Numbered from the stretch's first letter, positions 32,619 through 41,876 are shown. The stretch is 64,000 nucleotides of DNA from Pseudomonadota bacterium (GCA_023457435.1 JAEWLS010000034.1:1-64000), one strand, 5' to 3'. Numbers and translations are program-made. Notes: generated from the letters alone by a model not told the origin.

Positions 32619-34526
32619 ATGGCTTCGAACTACCGCGACGTCTACACCGCGTGGCAGCGCGACCCGGAAGCCTTCTGGGCGCAGGCCGCGCAGGCGATCG
32701 ACTGGATCAAGCCCTGGGACAAGGTGTTCGACGCCGGCGCCGGCGTCTACGGCCGCTGGTTCGTCGGCGCCGAATGCAACACCTGCTTCAACGCCGTCGA
32801 CCGCCATGTCGAGCGCGGCCGCGGCGACCAGCTCGCGCTGATCCACGACAGCCCGGTCACCGCGACGCAGCGTAGCTTCACCTTCGCCGAGCTGAAGGCG
32901 GAGGTGACGGCGCTCGCCGCAGTGCTGCGCGACATGGGCGTTGGCAAAGGCGACCGCGTCATCATCTACATGCCCATGGTGCCGGAGGCGGTGTTCGCCA
33001 TGCTCGCCTGCGCCAGGCTCGGCGCGATCCACTCGGTGGTCTTCGGCGGCTTCGCCGCGCGCGAACTTGCAACCCGCATCGACGACGCCATGCCGAAAGT
33101 CATCGTCTCCGCGTCGTGCGGGATCGAGCCCGGCCGCACCGTCGCCTACAAGCCGCTGCTCGACGGCGCCATCGATATGGCCAGACACAAGGTCGAGCGC
33201 TGCCTCGTATTGCAGCGGCCACAACAGGCCTGCGACCTGGTCGCAGGCCGCGACCTCGACTGGGCGGATGCGGTCGCGAAGGCCAGACAGGCAGGCGCCG
33301 ACGTCGCATGCGTGCCGGTGCTCGCGACCGACCCGCTCTACGTGCTCTACACCTCCGGCACGACCGGGAAGCCAAAAGGCGTCGTGCGTGACAATGGCGG
33401 GCACATGGTGGCGCTGGCCTGGACCATGCAGAACGAGTTCGGCGTCAAGCCGGGCGAAGTGTTCTGGGCGGCGAGCGACGTCGGCTGGGTCGTCGGCCAT
33501 TCCTACATCGTCTACGCCCCGCTGCTCGCCGGCAACACCACGATCCTGTTCGAGGGCAAGCCGATCGGCACCCCGGACGCCGGCACGTTCTGGCGGGTCA
33601 TCGCCGAGCACAATGTCGCGGCGCTGTTCACCGCGCCGACTGCCTTCCGCGCCATCAAGGGACAGGACCCGAAGGGCGAGTTCGTCAGGAAGTACGATCT
33701 GTCGCGCTTTCGCACGCTCTTCCTCGCCGGCGAACGCGCCGATCCGCCGACCATCGAATGGGCGGAGAAGCAACTCGGCAAGCCGGTCATCGACCACTGG
33801 TGGCAGACCGAGACCGGCTTCCCGATCTCCAACAATCCCGTCGGGCTCGGACTGCTACCGGTCAAGCACGGCTCGCCCGGTGTCGCGATGCCGGGTTTCG
33901 ACGTGCAGGTCCTGGCCGACGAAGGTCATCCGGTCGAGGCCGGCAAGCTCGGTAACGTCGTCATCAGGCTGCCGCTGCCGCCCGGCTGCCTGCCGACGCT
34001 CTGGAACGCCGACGAGCGCTTCCGCGACGCCTACCTCGCGGAGTTCCCCGGCTACTACAAGACGGCGGATGCCGGCTTCCTCGACGATGACGGCTACCTG
34101 TTCATCATGGCGCGCACCGACGACATCATCAACGTCGCCGGCCACCGCCTGTCGACCGGCGCGATGGAGGAGGTGCTTGCGGAGCATCCGGACGTCGCCG
34201 AGTGCGCGGTGATCGGCGTCGCCGACGAGTTGAAGGGGCAGCTTCCGGTCGGCTTCGTGGTGCTGAATGCCGGCGTCGACCGCGAGGCGGCGGAGATCGA
34301 GCGCGAGGTGGTGGCGCTGGTGCGCGAGCGCATCGGGCCCGTCGCCGCGTTCAGGACGGCGGTCGTCGTCAAGCGGCTGCCGAAGACGCGGTCGGGCAAG
34401 ATTCTGCGCGGCACGATGCAGAAGATCGCCGACCGCGAGGCTTGGACGACGCCGGCGACGATCGACGATCCCGCCATTCTCGACGAGATCGCCGCCGCGC
34501 TGAAGACGCGGGGATATGGCGGCTGA
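32619..34526 (+). CDS. prpE: Propionyl-CoA synthetase-type acyl-CoA ligase
   Basis: A 635-residue AMP-forming acyl-CoA synthetase. MASNYRDVYTAWQRDPEAFWAQAA and VYGRWFVGAECNTCFNAVDRH are typical of the PrpE/ACSS3 branch, YTSGTTGKPKGVV (about 242-254) is the ATP-binding P-loop, DHWWQTETGFPI (about 389-400) is the acyl pocket, and RSGKILRGTM near 590 carries the catalytic, acetylatable lysine. It should activate propionate (or acetate) to the CoA ester. GGGAGGA precedes the start. No prpBCD gene is adjacent. Confidence 0.93.
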   Translation: MASNYRDVYTAWQRDPEAFWAQAAQAIDWIKPWDKVFDAGAGVYGRWFVGAECNTCFNAVDRHVERGRGDQLALIHDSPVTATQRSFTFAELKAEVTALAAVLRDMGVGKGDRVIIYMPMVPEAVFAMLACARLGAIHSVVFGGFAARELATRIDDAMPKVIVSASCGIEPGRTVAYKPLLDGAIDMARHKVERCLVLQRPQQACDLVAGRDLDWADAVAKARQAGADVACVPVLATDPLYVLYTSGTTGKPKGVVRDNGGHMVALAWTMQNEFGVKPGEVFWAASDVGWVVGHSYIVYAPLLAGNTTILFEGKPIGTPDAGTFWRVIAEHNVAALFTAPTAFRAIKGQDPKGEFVRKYDLSRFRTLFLAGERADPPTIEWAEKQLGKPVIDHWWQTETGFPISNNPVGLGLLPVKHGSPGVAMPGFDVQVLADEGHPVEAGKLGNVVIRLPLPPGCLPTLWNADERFRDAYLAEFPGYYKTADAGFLDDDGYLFIMARTDDIINVAGHRLSTGAMEEVLAEHPDVAECAVIGVADELKGQLPVGFVVLNAGVDREAAEIEREVVALVRERIGPVAAFRTAVVVKRLPKTRSGKILRGTMQKIADREAWTTPATIDDPAILDEIAAALKTRGYGG

Positions 34527-34627
34527 TCGCCCCTTCCTTCAGTTAGGGAGCGCATGCCGCGCGTCTCCTGACGCCACCCTGTCCGCAGGAGGGTGACACA
34601 AGGCTGCTCCAAGGAAGGAGCAGTCCC

Positions 34628-34807
34628 ATGACCTACGCATCGATCATCGTCGTCGCCGTCGAAAACGCGCTGCAAGCCTGGCGCCGCCGTCGCGAGCGCA
34701 TCCGCACGCGCAGGATCGTCGAATCGCTGCCGCGCCGTATCCGCAGGGACATCGGCTGGGCGCTCGACGCCCAGGCCGGCCGCATTGGCAACCTCCCCGA
34801 CCGATGA
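34628..34807 (+). CDS. DUF1127-like small basic peptide
   Basis: A 59-residue, strongly basic peptide: MTYASIIVVAVENALQAWRRRRERIRTRR then IVESLPRRIRRDIGWALDAQ. The RRIVESLPRRIRRDIGW block resembles the DUF1127 core, a family of tiny arginine-rich proteins widespread in Alphaproteobacteria, some of which affect RNA turnover and phosphate or carbon metabolism. GGAAGGAG lies 6-8 nt before the ATG, which supports translation. A palindromic operator follows, then the WYL regulator gene on the same strand. Confidence 0.75.
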   Translation: MTYASIIVVAVENALQAWRRRRERIRTRRIVESLPRRIRRDIGWALDAQAGRIGNLPDR

Positions 34808-34833
34808 ACCCGGCGCACGATCGCCGGCATGCC

Positions 34834-34859
34834 GCTCCTGACAGTGTGTTGTCAGGAGC
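34834..34859. promoter_or_regulatory. Palindromic operator upstream of the WYL regulator
   Basis: GCTCCTGACA (34834-34843) and TGTCAGGAGC (34850-34859) form a perfect 10-bp inverted repeat with a 6-nt spacer, 72 nt upstream of the regulator start. A degenerate version, CTCCTG...CAGGAG, occurs at about 34565-34591 before the DUF1127-like gene. Placement and symmetry suggest an autoregulatory binding site of the adjacent YafY-type protein. Confidence 0.6.
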
Positions 34860-34930
34860 AGGATGGCATGCTGACATCGGGACGGCCGCCGAGGGGTTAG
34901 GCGCGCCAGTCTCCCGAAGGGGATTTTTCC

Positions 34931-35632
34931 ATGCGTCGCGCCGACCGGCTTTTCCAGATCGTGCAGCAGCTGCGGGGCGGCCGTCTGGTCACCGCGCGCA
35001 TGCTGGCAGAACGTCTCGAAGTATCCGACCGCACGATCTATCGCGACATTGCGGACCTGCAGTCGACCGGCGTGCCGATCGACGGCGAGGCCGGCGTCGG
35101 CTACCTGATGAGGGAAGGCTACGACCTTCCGCCGCTCATGTTCACACGTGACGAGATCGTCGCGCTGGTCGCCGGGGCGCGCATGGTCCGCGCCTTCGGC
35201 GGGGCCGAAATGGCGCGCGCCGCCGAGGAGGCGCTGGTCAAGATCGGCGCCGTGCTGCCCGACGCGGAGAAGACGCGGATCGCGCGCACCGAGATCCACA
35301 TGCCGCTCTGGGTGGTCTCCGACAACGACCGCGCCACGCTCGACCGGCTCGAGAAGGCGGTCGAGGCCCGCGACGTCATGGGCTTCAGCTACACCGACGA
35401 ATCCGGCAAGGCCTCGGAGCGGGTCGTCAGGCCGCTCGGCCTGTGGTTCTGGGGCAAGGTCTGGACGCTGGTCGCCTGGTGCGAGACGCGCGACGACTTC
35501 CGCACCTTCCGCATCGACCGTATGGCCGGGCTGGCGCCGTCTGGCCGCATCTTCCGCCACGAGCGCGGCAAGCAGCTCGCCGACTTCTACCGCCGCGCCG
35601 AGATGACCGGCCACTACGGCACGAACGGGTAA
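34931..35632 (+). CDS. YafY-family (HTH + WYL domain) transcriptional regulator
   Basis: A 233-residue regulator. Residues about 1-60 form an HTH_11 DNA-binding domain (RADRLFQIVQQLRGGRLVTARMLAERLEVSDRTIYRDI), and about 135-215 form a WYL domain (SERVVRPLGLWFWGKVWTLVAW...FRTFRIDRM). WYL domains sense ligands such as nucleic acids or small molecules; in rhizobia such genes often neighbour glyoxalase-like genes, which is not the case here. The perfect inverted repeat upstream is a candidate operator. Confidence 0.9.
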   Translation: MRRADRLFQIVQQLRGGRLVTARMLAERLEVSDRTIYRDIADLQSTGVPIDGEAGVGYLMREGYDLPPLMFTRDEIVALVAGARMVRAFGGAEMARAAEEALVKIGAVLPDAEKTRIARTEIHMPLWVVSDNDRATLDRLEKAVEARDVMGFSYTDESGKASERVVRPLGLWFWGKVWTLVAWCETRDDFRTFRIDRMAGLAPSGRIFRHERGKQLADFYRRAEMTGHYGTNG

Positions 35633-35645
35633 GGCAGCCGGCGGA

Positions 35646-36335
35646 TTAGCCCTCGCCGATCGAGTAGCCGGCGCCGCGCACCGTACGGATCACGTCCGGC
35701 TGGCGGCCGATATTGACCGCCTTGCGCAAGCGCCCGACATGCACGTCGACCGTGCGCTCGTCGATGTAGATCGTCTCGCCCCAGACATTGTCGAGAAGCT
35801 GGCCGCGCGAGAACACGCGGCCCGGGTGCTGCATCATGAACTCAAGCAGGCGGAACTCCGTCGGCCCGAGCTTGACCTCGCTCTTCTTCCGAAAGACGCG
35901 GTGTGCCTCGCGGTCGAGCATGATGTCGCCGACCTTGAGCACCGAGGTCAGGACCTCCGGCTTGGCGCGGCGCAGCAGCGCGCGCACGCGTGCCACGAAC
36001 TCGGGCGTCGAGAACGGCTTCACCAGATAGTCGTCGGCGCCCACGGAGAGACCGCGTACCCTGTCGCTTTCCTCCCCGCGCGCCGTCAGCATGATGATCG
36101 GCAGCCGCTGCGTCTGCGGCCGCTGCCGGAGCCGCCGGCAAAGCTCGATGCCGGACACGCCGGGGATCATCCAGTCGAGCACCAGGAGGTCGGGCACGCT
36201 CTCCTGCATGCGGAGCTCCGCCTCGTCGCCGCGCTCGACGGTCTCTACCTGGTAGCCTTCGGCCTCGAGATTGTAGCGCAGGAGCACGGCCAGCGGCTCC
36301 TCGTCCTCGACCACCATGACCTTTGGCGCGATCAT
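35646..36335 (-). CDS. phoB: Phosphate regulon response regulator PhoB
   Basis: A 229-residue OmpR-type response regulator. The receiver domain has phosphoacceptor Asp54 (LLVLDWMIPG), Thr84 (MLTARG) and Lys106 (LVKPF). The C-terminal winged helix is KLGPTEFRLLEFMMQHPGRVFSRGQLLDNVWG and RTVDVHVGRLRKAVN, characteristic of PhoB, which activates genes with Pho boxes under phosphate limitation. It is the last gene of pstSCAB-phoU-phoB, 4 nt after phoU. The longer upstream frame is phoU read in the wrong frame. The cognate sensor phoR is not in the window. Confidence 0.97.
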   Translation of the reverse strand: MIAPKVMVVEDEEPLAVLLRYNLEAEGYQVETVERGDEAELRMQESVPDLLVLDWMIPGVSGIELCRRLRQRPQTQRLPIIMLTARGEESDRVRGLSVGADDYLVKPFSTPEFVARVRALLRRAKPEVLTSVLKVGDIMLDREAHRVFRKKSEVKLGPTEFRLLEFMMQHPGRVFSRGQLLDNVWGETIYIDERTVDVHVGRLRKAVNIGRQPDVIRTVRGAGYSIGEG

Positions 36336-36339
36336 CGCC

Positions 36340-37041
36340 CTAGTCCGCCAGGACCATCGTCTCGTCCGTCTTCGGGCGATGCGTCGGCAGCTGCTGCCCG
36401 GTGACGACGTAATAGGCGTTCTCGGCGATGTTGGTGACGTGGTCGCCGATGCGCTCGAGGTTCTTGGCGCAGAACAGGAGATGCGTGCAGGCGGTGATGT
36501 TGCGCGCATCCTCCATCATGTAGGTGAGCAGCTCGCGGAATACCGAGGTGTAGCGGATGTCGATCTGCTCGTCGTCGGCGCGCAGCTTCTTCAACGCCTC
36601 GCCGTCGCGGGCCACGTAGTGCTCGACCACGCCCCGCACCTGCTGCAGCACGAGTTCGGACATCGACTCGATCGAGAAGGCGAGCGTCTTCGGCGTCGGC
36701 GTCTGGCCGACGGCGCCGACGCGCTTGGCGATGTTCTTGGCGAGGTCGCCGATGCGCTCCAGATCGGCGCCCATGCGGATCGCGCCGACGACGGCGCGAA
36801 GATCCTGGGCCATCGGCTGGCGCTTGGCGATCAGCTTGATGGCCGCCTCGTCGAGATCGCGCTGGCGCGCGTCCATGATGGCGTCCTCGGAGATGACGCG
36901 CTGCGCCATCGCCGTGTCCGACTGGGTCAGCGAGAGCGTCGCCTGCTGCACCATGCTCGCGGCCTGCCCGGCCATGTCGCGGATCAGCCGGTCGATGTAG
37001 ACCAGCTCCTCGTCGAAGGACTTGACGGTATGTTCGCCCAT
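36340..37041 (-). CDS. phoU: Phosphate signalling protein PhoU
   Basis: A 233-residue PhoU, full length, with the two repeated three-helix bundles and metal-binding motifs RMGADLERIGDLAKNIAKR (about 94-112) and AKNLERIGDHVTNIAENAYY (about 197-216). PhoU links the Pst transporter to the PhoR-PhoB system, keeping the Pho response off when phosphate is plentiful and limiting Pst uptake. It is cytoplasmic and membrane-associated. The start follows pstB by 21 nt with a GGAGA site. Confidence 0.97.
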   Translation of the reverse strand: MGEHTVKSFDEELVYIDRLIRDMAGQAASMVQQATLSLTQSDTAMAQRVISEDAIMDARQRDLDEAAIKLIAKRQPMAQDLRAVVGAIRMGADLERIGDLAKNIAKRVGAVGQTPTPKTLAFSIESMSELVLQQVRGVVEHYVARDGEALKKLRADDEQIDIRYTSVFRELLTYMMEDARNITACTHLLFCAKNLERIGDHVTNIAENAYYVVTGQQLPTHRPKTDETMVLAD

Positions 37042-37062
37042 GATCCGGTCTCCTGCCGCGGC

Positions 37063-37911
37063 TCAGCCGAACCGGCCGGTGATGTAGTCCTGGGTGCGCT
37101 TCTCGCGCGGCGCGGTGAAGATCGTGTCGGTGGGACCTTCCTCGACCAGCACCCCGAGGTGAAAGAACGCGGTGCGCTGCGAGACGCGCGCCGCCTGCTG
37201 CATCGAGTGGGTGACGATGACGATGGTGAAGTTCTGCTTCAGCTCGTCGATCAGCTCCTCGATCTTGGCGGTGGCGATGGGGTCGAGCGCCGAGCACGGC
37301 TCGTCCATCAGAATCACCTCCGGCGAGACGGCGATGGCGCGCGCGATGCAAAGCCGCTGCTGCTGGCCGCCGGAAAGGCCTGTGCCGGGCTCGGCCAGAC
37401 GATCCTTGACCTCTTCCCACAGCGAGGCGCGCCTGAGGCTGCTCTCGACGATCCCTTCGAGCTCCGACCTGGAGCGGGCGAGGCCGTGGATCTTCGGCCC
37501 ATAGGCGACGTTCTCGAAGATCGATTTGGGGAACGGGTTCGGCTTCTGGAACACCATGCCGACGCGGGCCCGCAGCTCGACCACGTCGAGGTCGCGGTCA
37601 TGGATGTCGCGGCCGTCGAGCTCGATCCTGCCGGTGACCTTGCAGCCCTCGATCGTGTCGTTCATGCGGTTGAGGCAGCGCAGGAAGGTCGACTTGCCGC
37701 AGCCCGACGGGCCGATGAAGGCGGTGACGGCGCGAGCCGGAATATCGATGGTGACGTCGAACAGCGCCTGCTTCGAACCGTAGAAGACGTTGACGTCGGT
37801 CGTCTTGACGCGAACCTCCCGCGCCTCGCGATCGGGGGTGCGCACCGTCTTGCCCTTGCCCAGCTCCGAGCTTTCGATGATCGCGCTCCCCGAAATCATG
37901 TGCATGGCCAT
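37063..37911 (-). CDS. pstB: Phosphate ABC transporter ATP-binding protein PstB
   Basis: A 282-residue ABC ATPase. Walker A is GPSGCGKST (67-75), the signature is LSGGQQQR (179-186) and Walker B with its following segment is VILMDEPCSALDP (199-211). FQKPNPFPKSIFENVAYG is specific to PstB. It drives high-affinity phosphate import through PstA and PstC. The open frame runs far upstream into pstA antiphase sequence; the ATG used has GGAGA six bases before it. Two further in-frame ATGs lie within five codons. Confidence 0.97.
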   Translation of the reverse strand: MAMHMISGSAIIESSELGKGKTVRTPDREAREVRVKTTDVNVFYGSKQALFDVTIDIPARAVTAFIGPSGCGKSTFLRCLNRMNDTIEGCKVTGRIELDGRDIHDRDLDVVELRARVGMVFQKPNPFPKSIFENVAYGPKIHGLARSRSELEGIVESSLRRASLWEEVKDRLAEPGTGLSGGQQQRLCIARAIAVSPEVILMDEPCSALDPIATAKIEELIDELKQNFTIVIVTHSMQQAARVSQRTAFFHLGVLVEEGPTDTIFTAPREKRTQDYITGRFG

Positions 37912-37946
37912 GGTCTCCGCATTTCCCGTTTTTGTCGACAGGTCGT

Positions 37947-39314
37947 TCACATGCGCCTCTCGAGCTTGCGCCGCAGGTAGATGGCCAGCGCGTTGAGGCT
38001 GAGCATCAGGGCGAGAAGGACGATGATCGCCGCCGAGGTGCGCGCCTCGAAGAAGTTGCGGTTCTCGTTGCCCTGCCAAAGGTAGATCTGCACCGGCAGC
38101 GCCGCCGACTGGTCGAAAGGCGTGCCCGGCACGGCGGCGACGAAGGCGTTCATGCCGATGAGCAGCAGCGGCGCCGTCTCGCCGATGGCGTGCGCCACGC
38201 CGATGATCGTCGCCGTCATGATGCCCGGGAAAGTGACCGGCAGCACGTGGTGGAACACCATCTGCGTGCGCGAGGCGCCGAGCCCGAGAGCGGCGGCGCG
38301 CAGCGACGGCGGCACGGCGCGCAATGACGCGCGGGTGGCGATGATGATCGTCGGCAGGGTCATCAGCGTCAGCACCAGGCCGCCGACGATCGGCGCCGAA
38401 AGCGGCAGGTGGAACCAGTTGATGAACACTGCCGCGCCGAACACGCCGAACACGATCGAGGGGACGGCGGCGAGGTTGTTGATGTTGACCTCGATGAAGT
38501 CGGTGATGCGGTTCTTCGGCGCGAACTCCTCGAGATAGATCGCTGCCATCACGCCGATCGGCACCGACAGCAGGATCACCACCAGCATCATGTAGAGCGA
38601 GCCGACGAACGCGCCGGCAAGCCCAGCCGCGGCTGGAGCGGAGCGCGAGTCGACGTTGAAGAAGATGTTCCAGGCGAAGCGCATGGCAATGGTGCCGTCG
38701 GCGTAGAAGCGGTCGGCGAGCGCGCGCGCCTTGTCGCGCAGCTGCTGCTGCGCGTCCGGCAGGCTGCGGTCGATGGTCCCCTTGAGCCAGTTGTCGGCAT
38801 TGGCGGAGGCGAGCATCGTGACCGGGACGGTGCGGCCGAGCAGGCCCGGATCGGCAACGAACAGGTCGCGCAGACGGAAACGCTCGTTGCTCTCGACGAT
38901 GCTGAGGATCTGCCGTGTGTCGATGTCGAAACCCGGAGCCTTGGCACGCAGCGCGGCCTCGACCACGCGGTTCCAGTTGATCAGCGTGACCTTCTGCTCC
39001 CAGGCCAGCAGCGCGGCGGCGAACTCGGCTGCGGACTGGCCCTGCTCCTGCACGGGCCGCGGCTCGACCTTGACGATCCCCGGATCGAAGAACACGTCGA
39101 CGTCGGCCTTCGCCTGCCAGAACGCCGGCAGTCCCTTGGCGAAGATCATCACGAAGAGGATGGCGACGAAGGCAATGGCCGCGCCCGTCGCGGCGATGCC
39201 GTAAGCGCGGAACCGCCATTCGCGGGAGTGACGCGACTTCAGGCCGGCGCGGATGCGCGCCAGACGCTCGTCGGTGGATTCCGGCTGCCGGTCCGCTGTC
39301 GCTGCGTTGGCCAT
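37947..39314 (-). CDS. pstA: Phosphate ABC transporter permease PstA (long form)
   Basis: A 455-residue permease. The C-terminal 280 residues are the usual PstA core with six helices and the EAA loop (LRAAALGLGASRTQMVFHHVLPVTFPGIMTATIIGVAHAIGETAPLLL). The N-terminal 40 residues are cytoplasmic, one helix follows, and then about 150 residues (about 65-215) form an extra extracytoplasmic domain absent from E. coli PstA (296 residues). Such long forms occur in other alphaproteobacteria. It pairs with PstC to form the channel. The ATG lies 2 nt after the pstC stop. Confidence 0.93.
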   Translation of the reverse strand: MANAATADRQPESTDERLARIRAGLKSRHSREWRFRAYGIAATGAAIAFVAILFVMIFAKGLPAFWQAKADVDVFFDPGIVKVEPRPVQEQGQSAAEFAAALLAWEQKVTLINWNRVVEAALRAKAPGFDIDTRQILSIVESNERFRLRDLFVADPGLLGRTVPVTMLASANADNWLKGTIDRSLPDAQQQLRDKARALADRFYADGTIAMRFAWNIFFNVDSRSAPAAAGLAGAFVGSLYMMLVVILLSVPIGVMAAIYLEEFAPKNRITDFIEVNINNLAAVPSIVFGVFGAAVFINWFHLPLSAPIVGGLVLTLMTLPTIIIATRASLRAVPPSLRAAALGLGASRTQMVFHHVLPVTFPGIMTATIIGVAHAIGETAPLLLIGMNAFVAAVPGTPFDQSAALPVQIYLWQGNENRNFFEARTSAAIIVLLALMLSLNALAIYLRRKLERRM

Positions 39315-39316
39315 GG

Positions 39317-40690
39317 CTATTCGTATTGCTCCCGGTAGCGGCGCACGATCTGCAACGCCACGACGTTGAGGATCAGCGTCATCACGAACAGGGTGAGCCC
39401 GAGCGCGAAGGCGACCAGCGATTGCGGCGAGGCGAAGTCGGTGTCGCCGGTGAGCTGCTTGACGATGGTCACGGTGACCGTGCTGACCGGCTCGAACGGA
39501 TTGAAGCGCAGGTACGGGCTGTTTCCCGCCGCCAGCACGACGATCATCGTTTCGCCGATGGCGCGGCTGACGGCGAGCAGGAACGCGCCGACGATCCCGG
39601 GCAGCGCCGCCGGCAGGATGACCCTGCGGATGGTTTCGGACCTGGTCGCGCCGAGGCCGAGCGAGCCGTCGCGCATGGCGCGCGGCACCTGGCGCAATAT
39701 GTCGTCCGACAGCGACGAGATGAACGGGATGATCATGATGCCCATCACCACGCCGGCGGTGAACGCGCTGGTGGCGCGGATGTCGAGCCCTATGAGCGCG
39801 CCGGCGCTGGAGAAGAACGGGCCGACCGTGACCAGGGCGAAGAAGCCGTAGACGATGGTCGGGATGCCGGCGAGAATCTCGATGATCGGCTTGACCGTGT
39901 CGCGCAGCCGCGGCGCGGCGTATTGCGACAGGTAGACCGCCGTCATCAGGCCGATCGGCAGCGACACGCACATGGCGATTATCGCGATCATCAGCGTACC
40001 CCACAGCAGTGGGATCATGCCGTACTCGCCGGTGGCGTGGTCGCCCGTGGTGGAGAAGCCGGGGCTCCACGACGTGCCGAAGAAGAATTCGATCGGGCTG
40101 ACGAAGGAGAAGAAGCGGATCGATTCCGCAAGCAGCGAGGCGATGATGCCGGCGGTGGTGAGGATGGCGACGCCGGAGCACGCGATCAGCACTGCCTTGA
40201 CGACGGTCTCGAACTCGTTGCGGGCGCGAAAGCGCGGCGCGATGCGGCTGCACGCCCACAGCATGGCGAGCGCGCCGACGCCGGTCGCGGCCGCAGTCAC
40301 GATCGCCGAGGTCAGCGCGTTGAATTCGCGCAGCGCCTGGCCGGCGGCATTTTCCCAGGGCTGGCGATCGCCGGCGACGCCGAAACCGGAGGCGATGTCT
40401 CGTACCCGGCGGATCGCCGCATCGAGTTCGTAGCCGGTCAGCGCGGCGACATCGGCCGGCAGCAGCGAGACGATGTAAGATTCGGTGATGGAACCGGAAA
40501 AGATCATCCAGAACAAGAGGATGACCAGCGCCGGGACGACGGCCCACACGACGGTGAGGTAGCCGTGGTAGCTCGGCCGCGAATGCAGACGCGCGCCTGC
40601 CGTCTCCAGCTTTCGGCTTCGCGACCAGCCGAACTGGTAGGCGAGGCCGGTCAGGATCAGAAGGACGGCTCCCGTGACGAACGCGTTCAA
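39317..40690 (-). CDS. pstC: Phosphate ABC transporter permease PstC (long form)
   Basis: A permease of about 457 residues with a probable TTG start (LNAFVTGAVLLILTGLAYQFG) and GAGG nine bases upstream. It has an extra N-terminal helix and an extracytoplasmic stretch (about 75-130) before the PstC core. ASLLAESIRFFSFVSPIEFFFGTSWSP and the EAA loop MRDGSLGLGATRSETIRRVILPAALPGIVGAFLLAVSRAIGET are diagnostic. E. coli PstC has 319 residues. A TTG 20 codons further upstream is an alternative but adds low-complexity sequence. Confidence 0.92.
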   Translation of the reverse strand: MNAFVTGAVLLILTGLAYQFGWSRSRKLETAGARLHSRPSYHGYLTVVWAVVPALVILLFWMIFSGSITESYIVSLLPADVAALTGYELDAAIRRVRDIASGFGVAGDRQPWENAAGQALREFNALTSAIVTAAATGVGALAMLWACSRIAPRFRARNEFETVVKAVLIACSGVAILTTAGIIASLLAESIRFFSFVSPIEFFFGTSWSPGFSTTGDHATGEYGMIPLLWGTLMIAIIAMCVSLPIGLMTAVYLSQYAAPRLRDTVKPIIEILAGIPTIVYGFFALVTVGPFFSSAGALIGLDIRATSAFTAGVVMGIMIIPFISSLSDDILRQVPRAMRDGSLGLGATRSETIRRVILPAALPGIVGAFLLAVSRAIGETMIVVLAAGNSPYLRFNPFEPVSTVTVTIVKQLTGDTDFASPQSLVAFALGLTLFVMTLILNVVALQIVRRYREQYE

Positions 40691-40775
40691 CTTTGCGACC
40701 TCTGATGCGGTTTCTGCTGCCGGCCGTGGGCGGAAGGCAGCCCCTGCCAAGGCGGGGGCTGCGGATTTTCAGCGG

Positions 40776-41804
40776 CTACTTCACGTCCGCGACGGTGAGC
40801 GCCTTGCCGGCCTTGTACTCTGCCAGGACCTCGGCGGTCTCCTCGACCGGCGCCGGGATCATGCCGGCGGTCTCGAGCGTGCCGCCGATACCGGCCATGC
40901 CCTCGGACAGGAAGAACTCGACATACTCGCTGATGCCGGGGATCACGCCGACATGCTCGCCCTTCACATAGAAGTAGAGCGGGCGCGAGACCGGATACTC
41001 GCCGGAAGCGATGGTCTCGAGCGACGGCGTGATGCCGTTGACGGTCGCGACCTTCAGCTTGTCCCTGTTCTGGTCGTAGAAGGACAGGCCGAACACGCCG
41101 ACGGTGTCGGCATTCGACTGCAGGCGGGCGAGCGTCTCGGTGTAGTCGCCGGCGATCTCGATGACGACGTCCTGGCGGAAGGTCGTGACGAGCTTCTCCA
41201 TCTCTTCCTTGCTCATCTCCGGCAGACCGGCTTCCTTGGCGCCGACCGCGACGACGCGTTCCTGGAAGACTTCGCGGGTGCCGTGGTTCGAGGCGGGAAT
41301 GGCGAGGAAGATCGGCTGGTTCGGCAGCGACGCGTCGATCTCGTTCCAGCTCTTGTACGGATTGGCGACGAGCTTGCCGTCAACCGCGACCTGGGCGGCG
41401 AGCGCCTTGAACACGTGCACCGGCTTCAGCGCGAAGTCGCTCTTCGAAGCCGCGACGGCGAAGACGATGCCGTCATAGCCGATCTGCACTTCCTGGATCT
41501 TGGCGACGCCAGCGGCGTTGCAGGCCTCGACCTCGGCCTTGCGGATGCGGCGCGACGAGTTGGCGATGTCGATGGTGTTCGGGCCGACGCCGGCGCAGAA
41601 CTGCTTGAGACCGCCCGACGAACCGCCGGAGGCGACGACAGGCGTCTTGAACTGCGGGAAGGCGTTGCCGAATTCCTCGGCGACGATCGAGGCGAAAGGC
41701 AGGACCGTCGAAGAGCCGGCGATCTGGATGGTGTCGCGCTGCTGGGCCTGGGCGCAGCTGGCGACGACGACCGCGACAGCGGCGGTCGAGAGCAAGAGTT
41801 TCAT
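40776..41804 (-). CDS. pstS: Periplasmic phosphate-binding protein PstS
   Basis: A 342-residue substrate-binding protein with a signal peptide (MKLLLSTAAVAVVVASCAQA). The mature part opens with IQIAGSSTVLPFASIVAEEF, and VVASGGSSGGLKQFCAG and DIANSSRRIRKAE supply the phosphate-binding serine loops; SNHGTREVF follows. It is the first gene of pstSCAB-phoU-phoB and delivers phosphate to PstCA. A Pho box lies 72 nt upstream of the start, and AGGAG precedes the ATG. The longer frame upstream has no signal peptide and was rejected. Confidence 0.96.
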   Translation of the reverse strand: MKLLLSTAAVAVVVASCAQAQQRDTIQIAGSSTVLPFASIVAEEFGNAFPQFKTPVVASGGSSGGLKQFCAGVGPNTIDIANSSRRIRKAEVEACNAAGVAKIQEVQIGYDGIVFAVAASKSDFALKPVHVFKALAAQVAVDGKLVANPYKSWNEIDASLPNQPIFLAIPASNHGTREVFQERVVAVGAKEAGLPEMSKEEMEKLVTTFRQDVVIEIAGDYTETLARLQSNADTVGVFGLSFYDQNRDKLKVATVNGITPSLETIASGEYPVSRPLYFYVKGEHVGVIPGISEYVEFFLSEGMAGIGGTLETAGMIPAPVEETAEVLAEYKAGKALTVADVK

Positions 41805-41876
41805 GACGATGGCGCTCCTGTTGGCAAAATTCCGTCGGACGCTCGGCGGCGTCGCGGATGCCTCTAGTGGGCCGAT

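Noticed and set aside
36336..36509. N-terminal extension of phoB
   Set aside because: It is phoU read in another frame and is Arg/Ser/Pro-rich; the PhoB receiver domain begins at the ATG at 36335.
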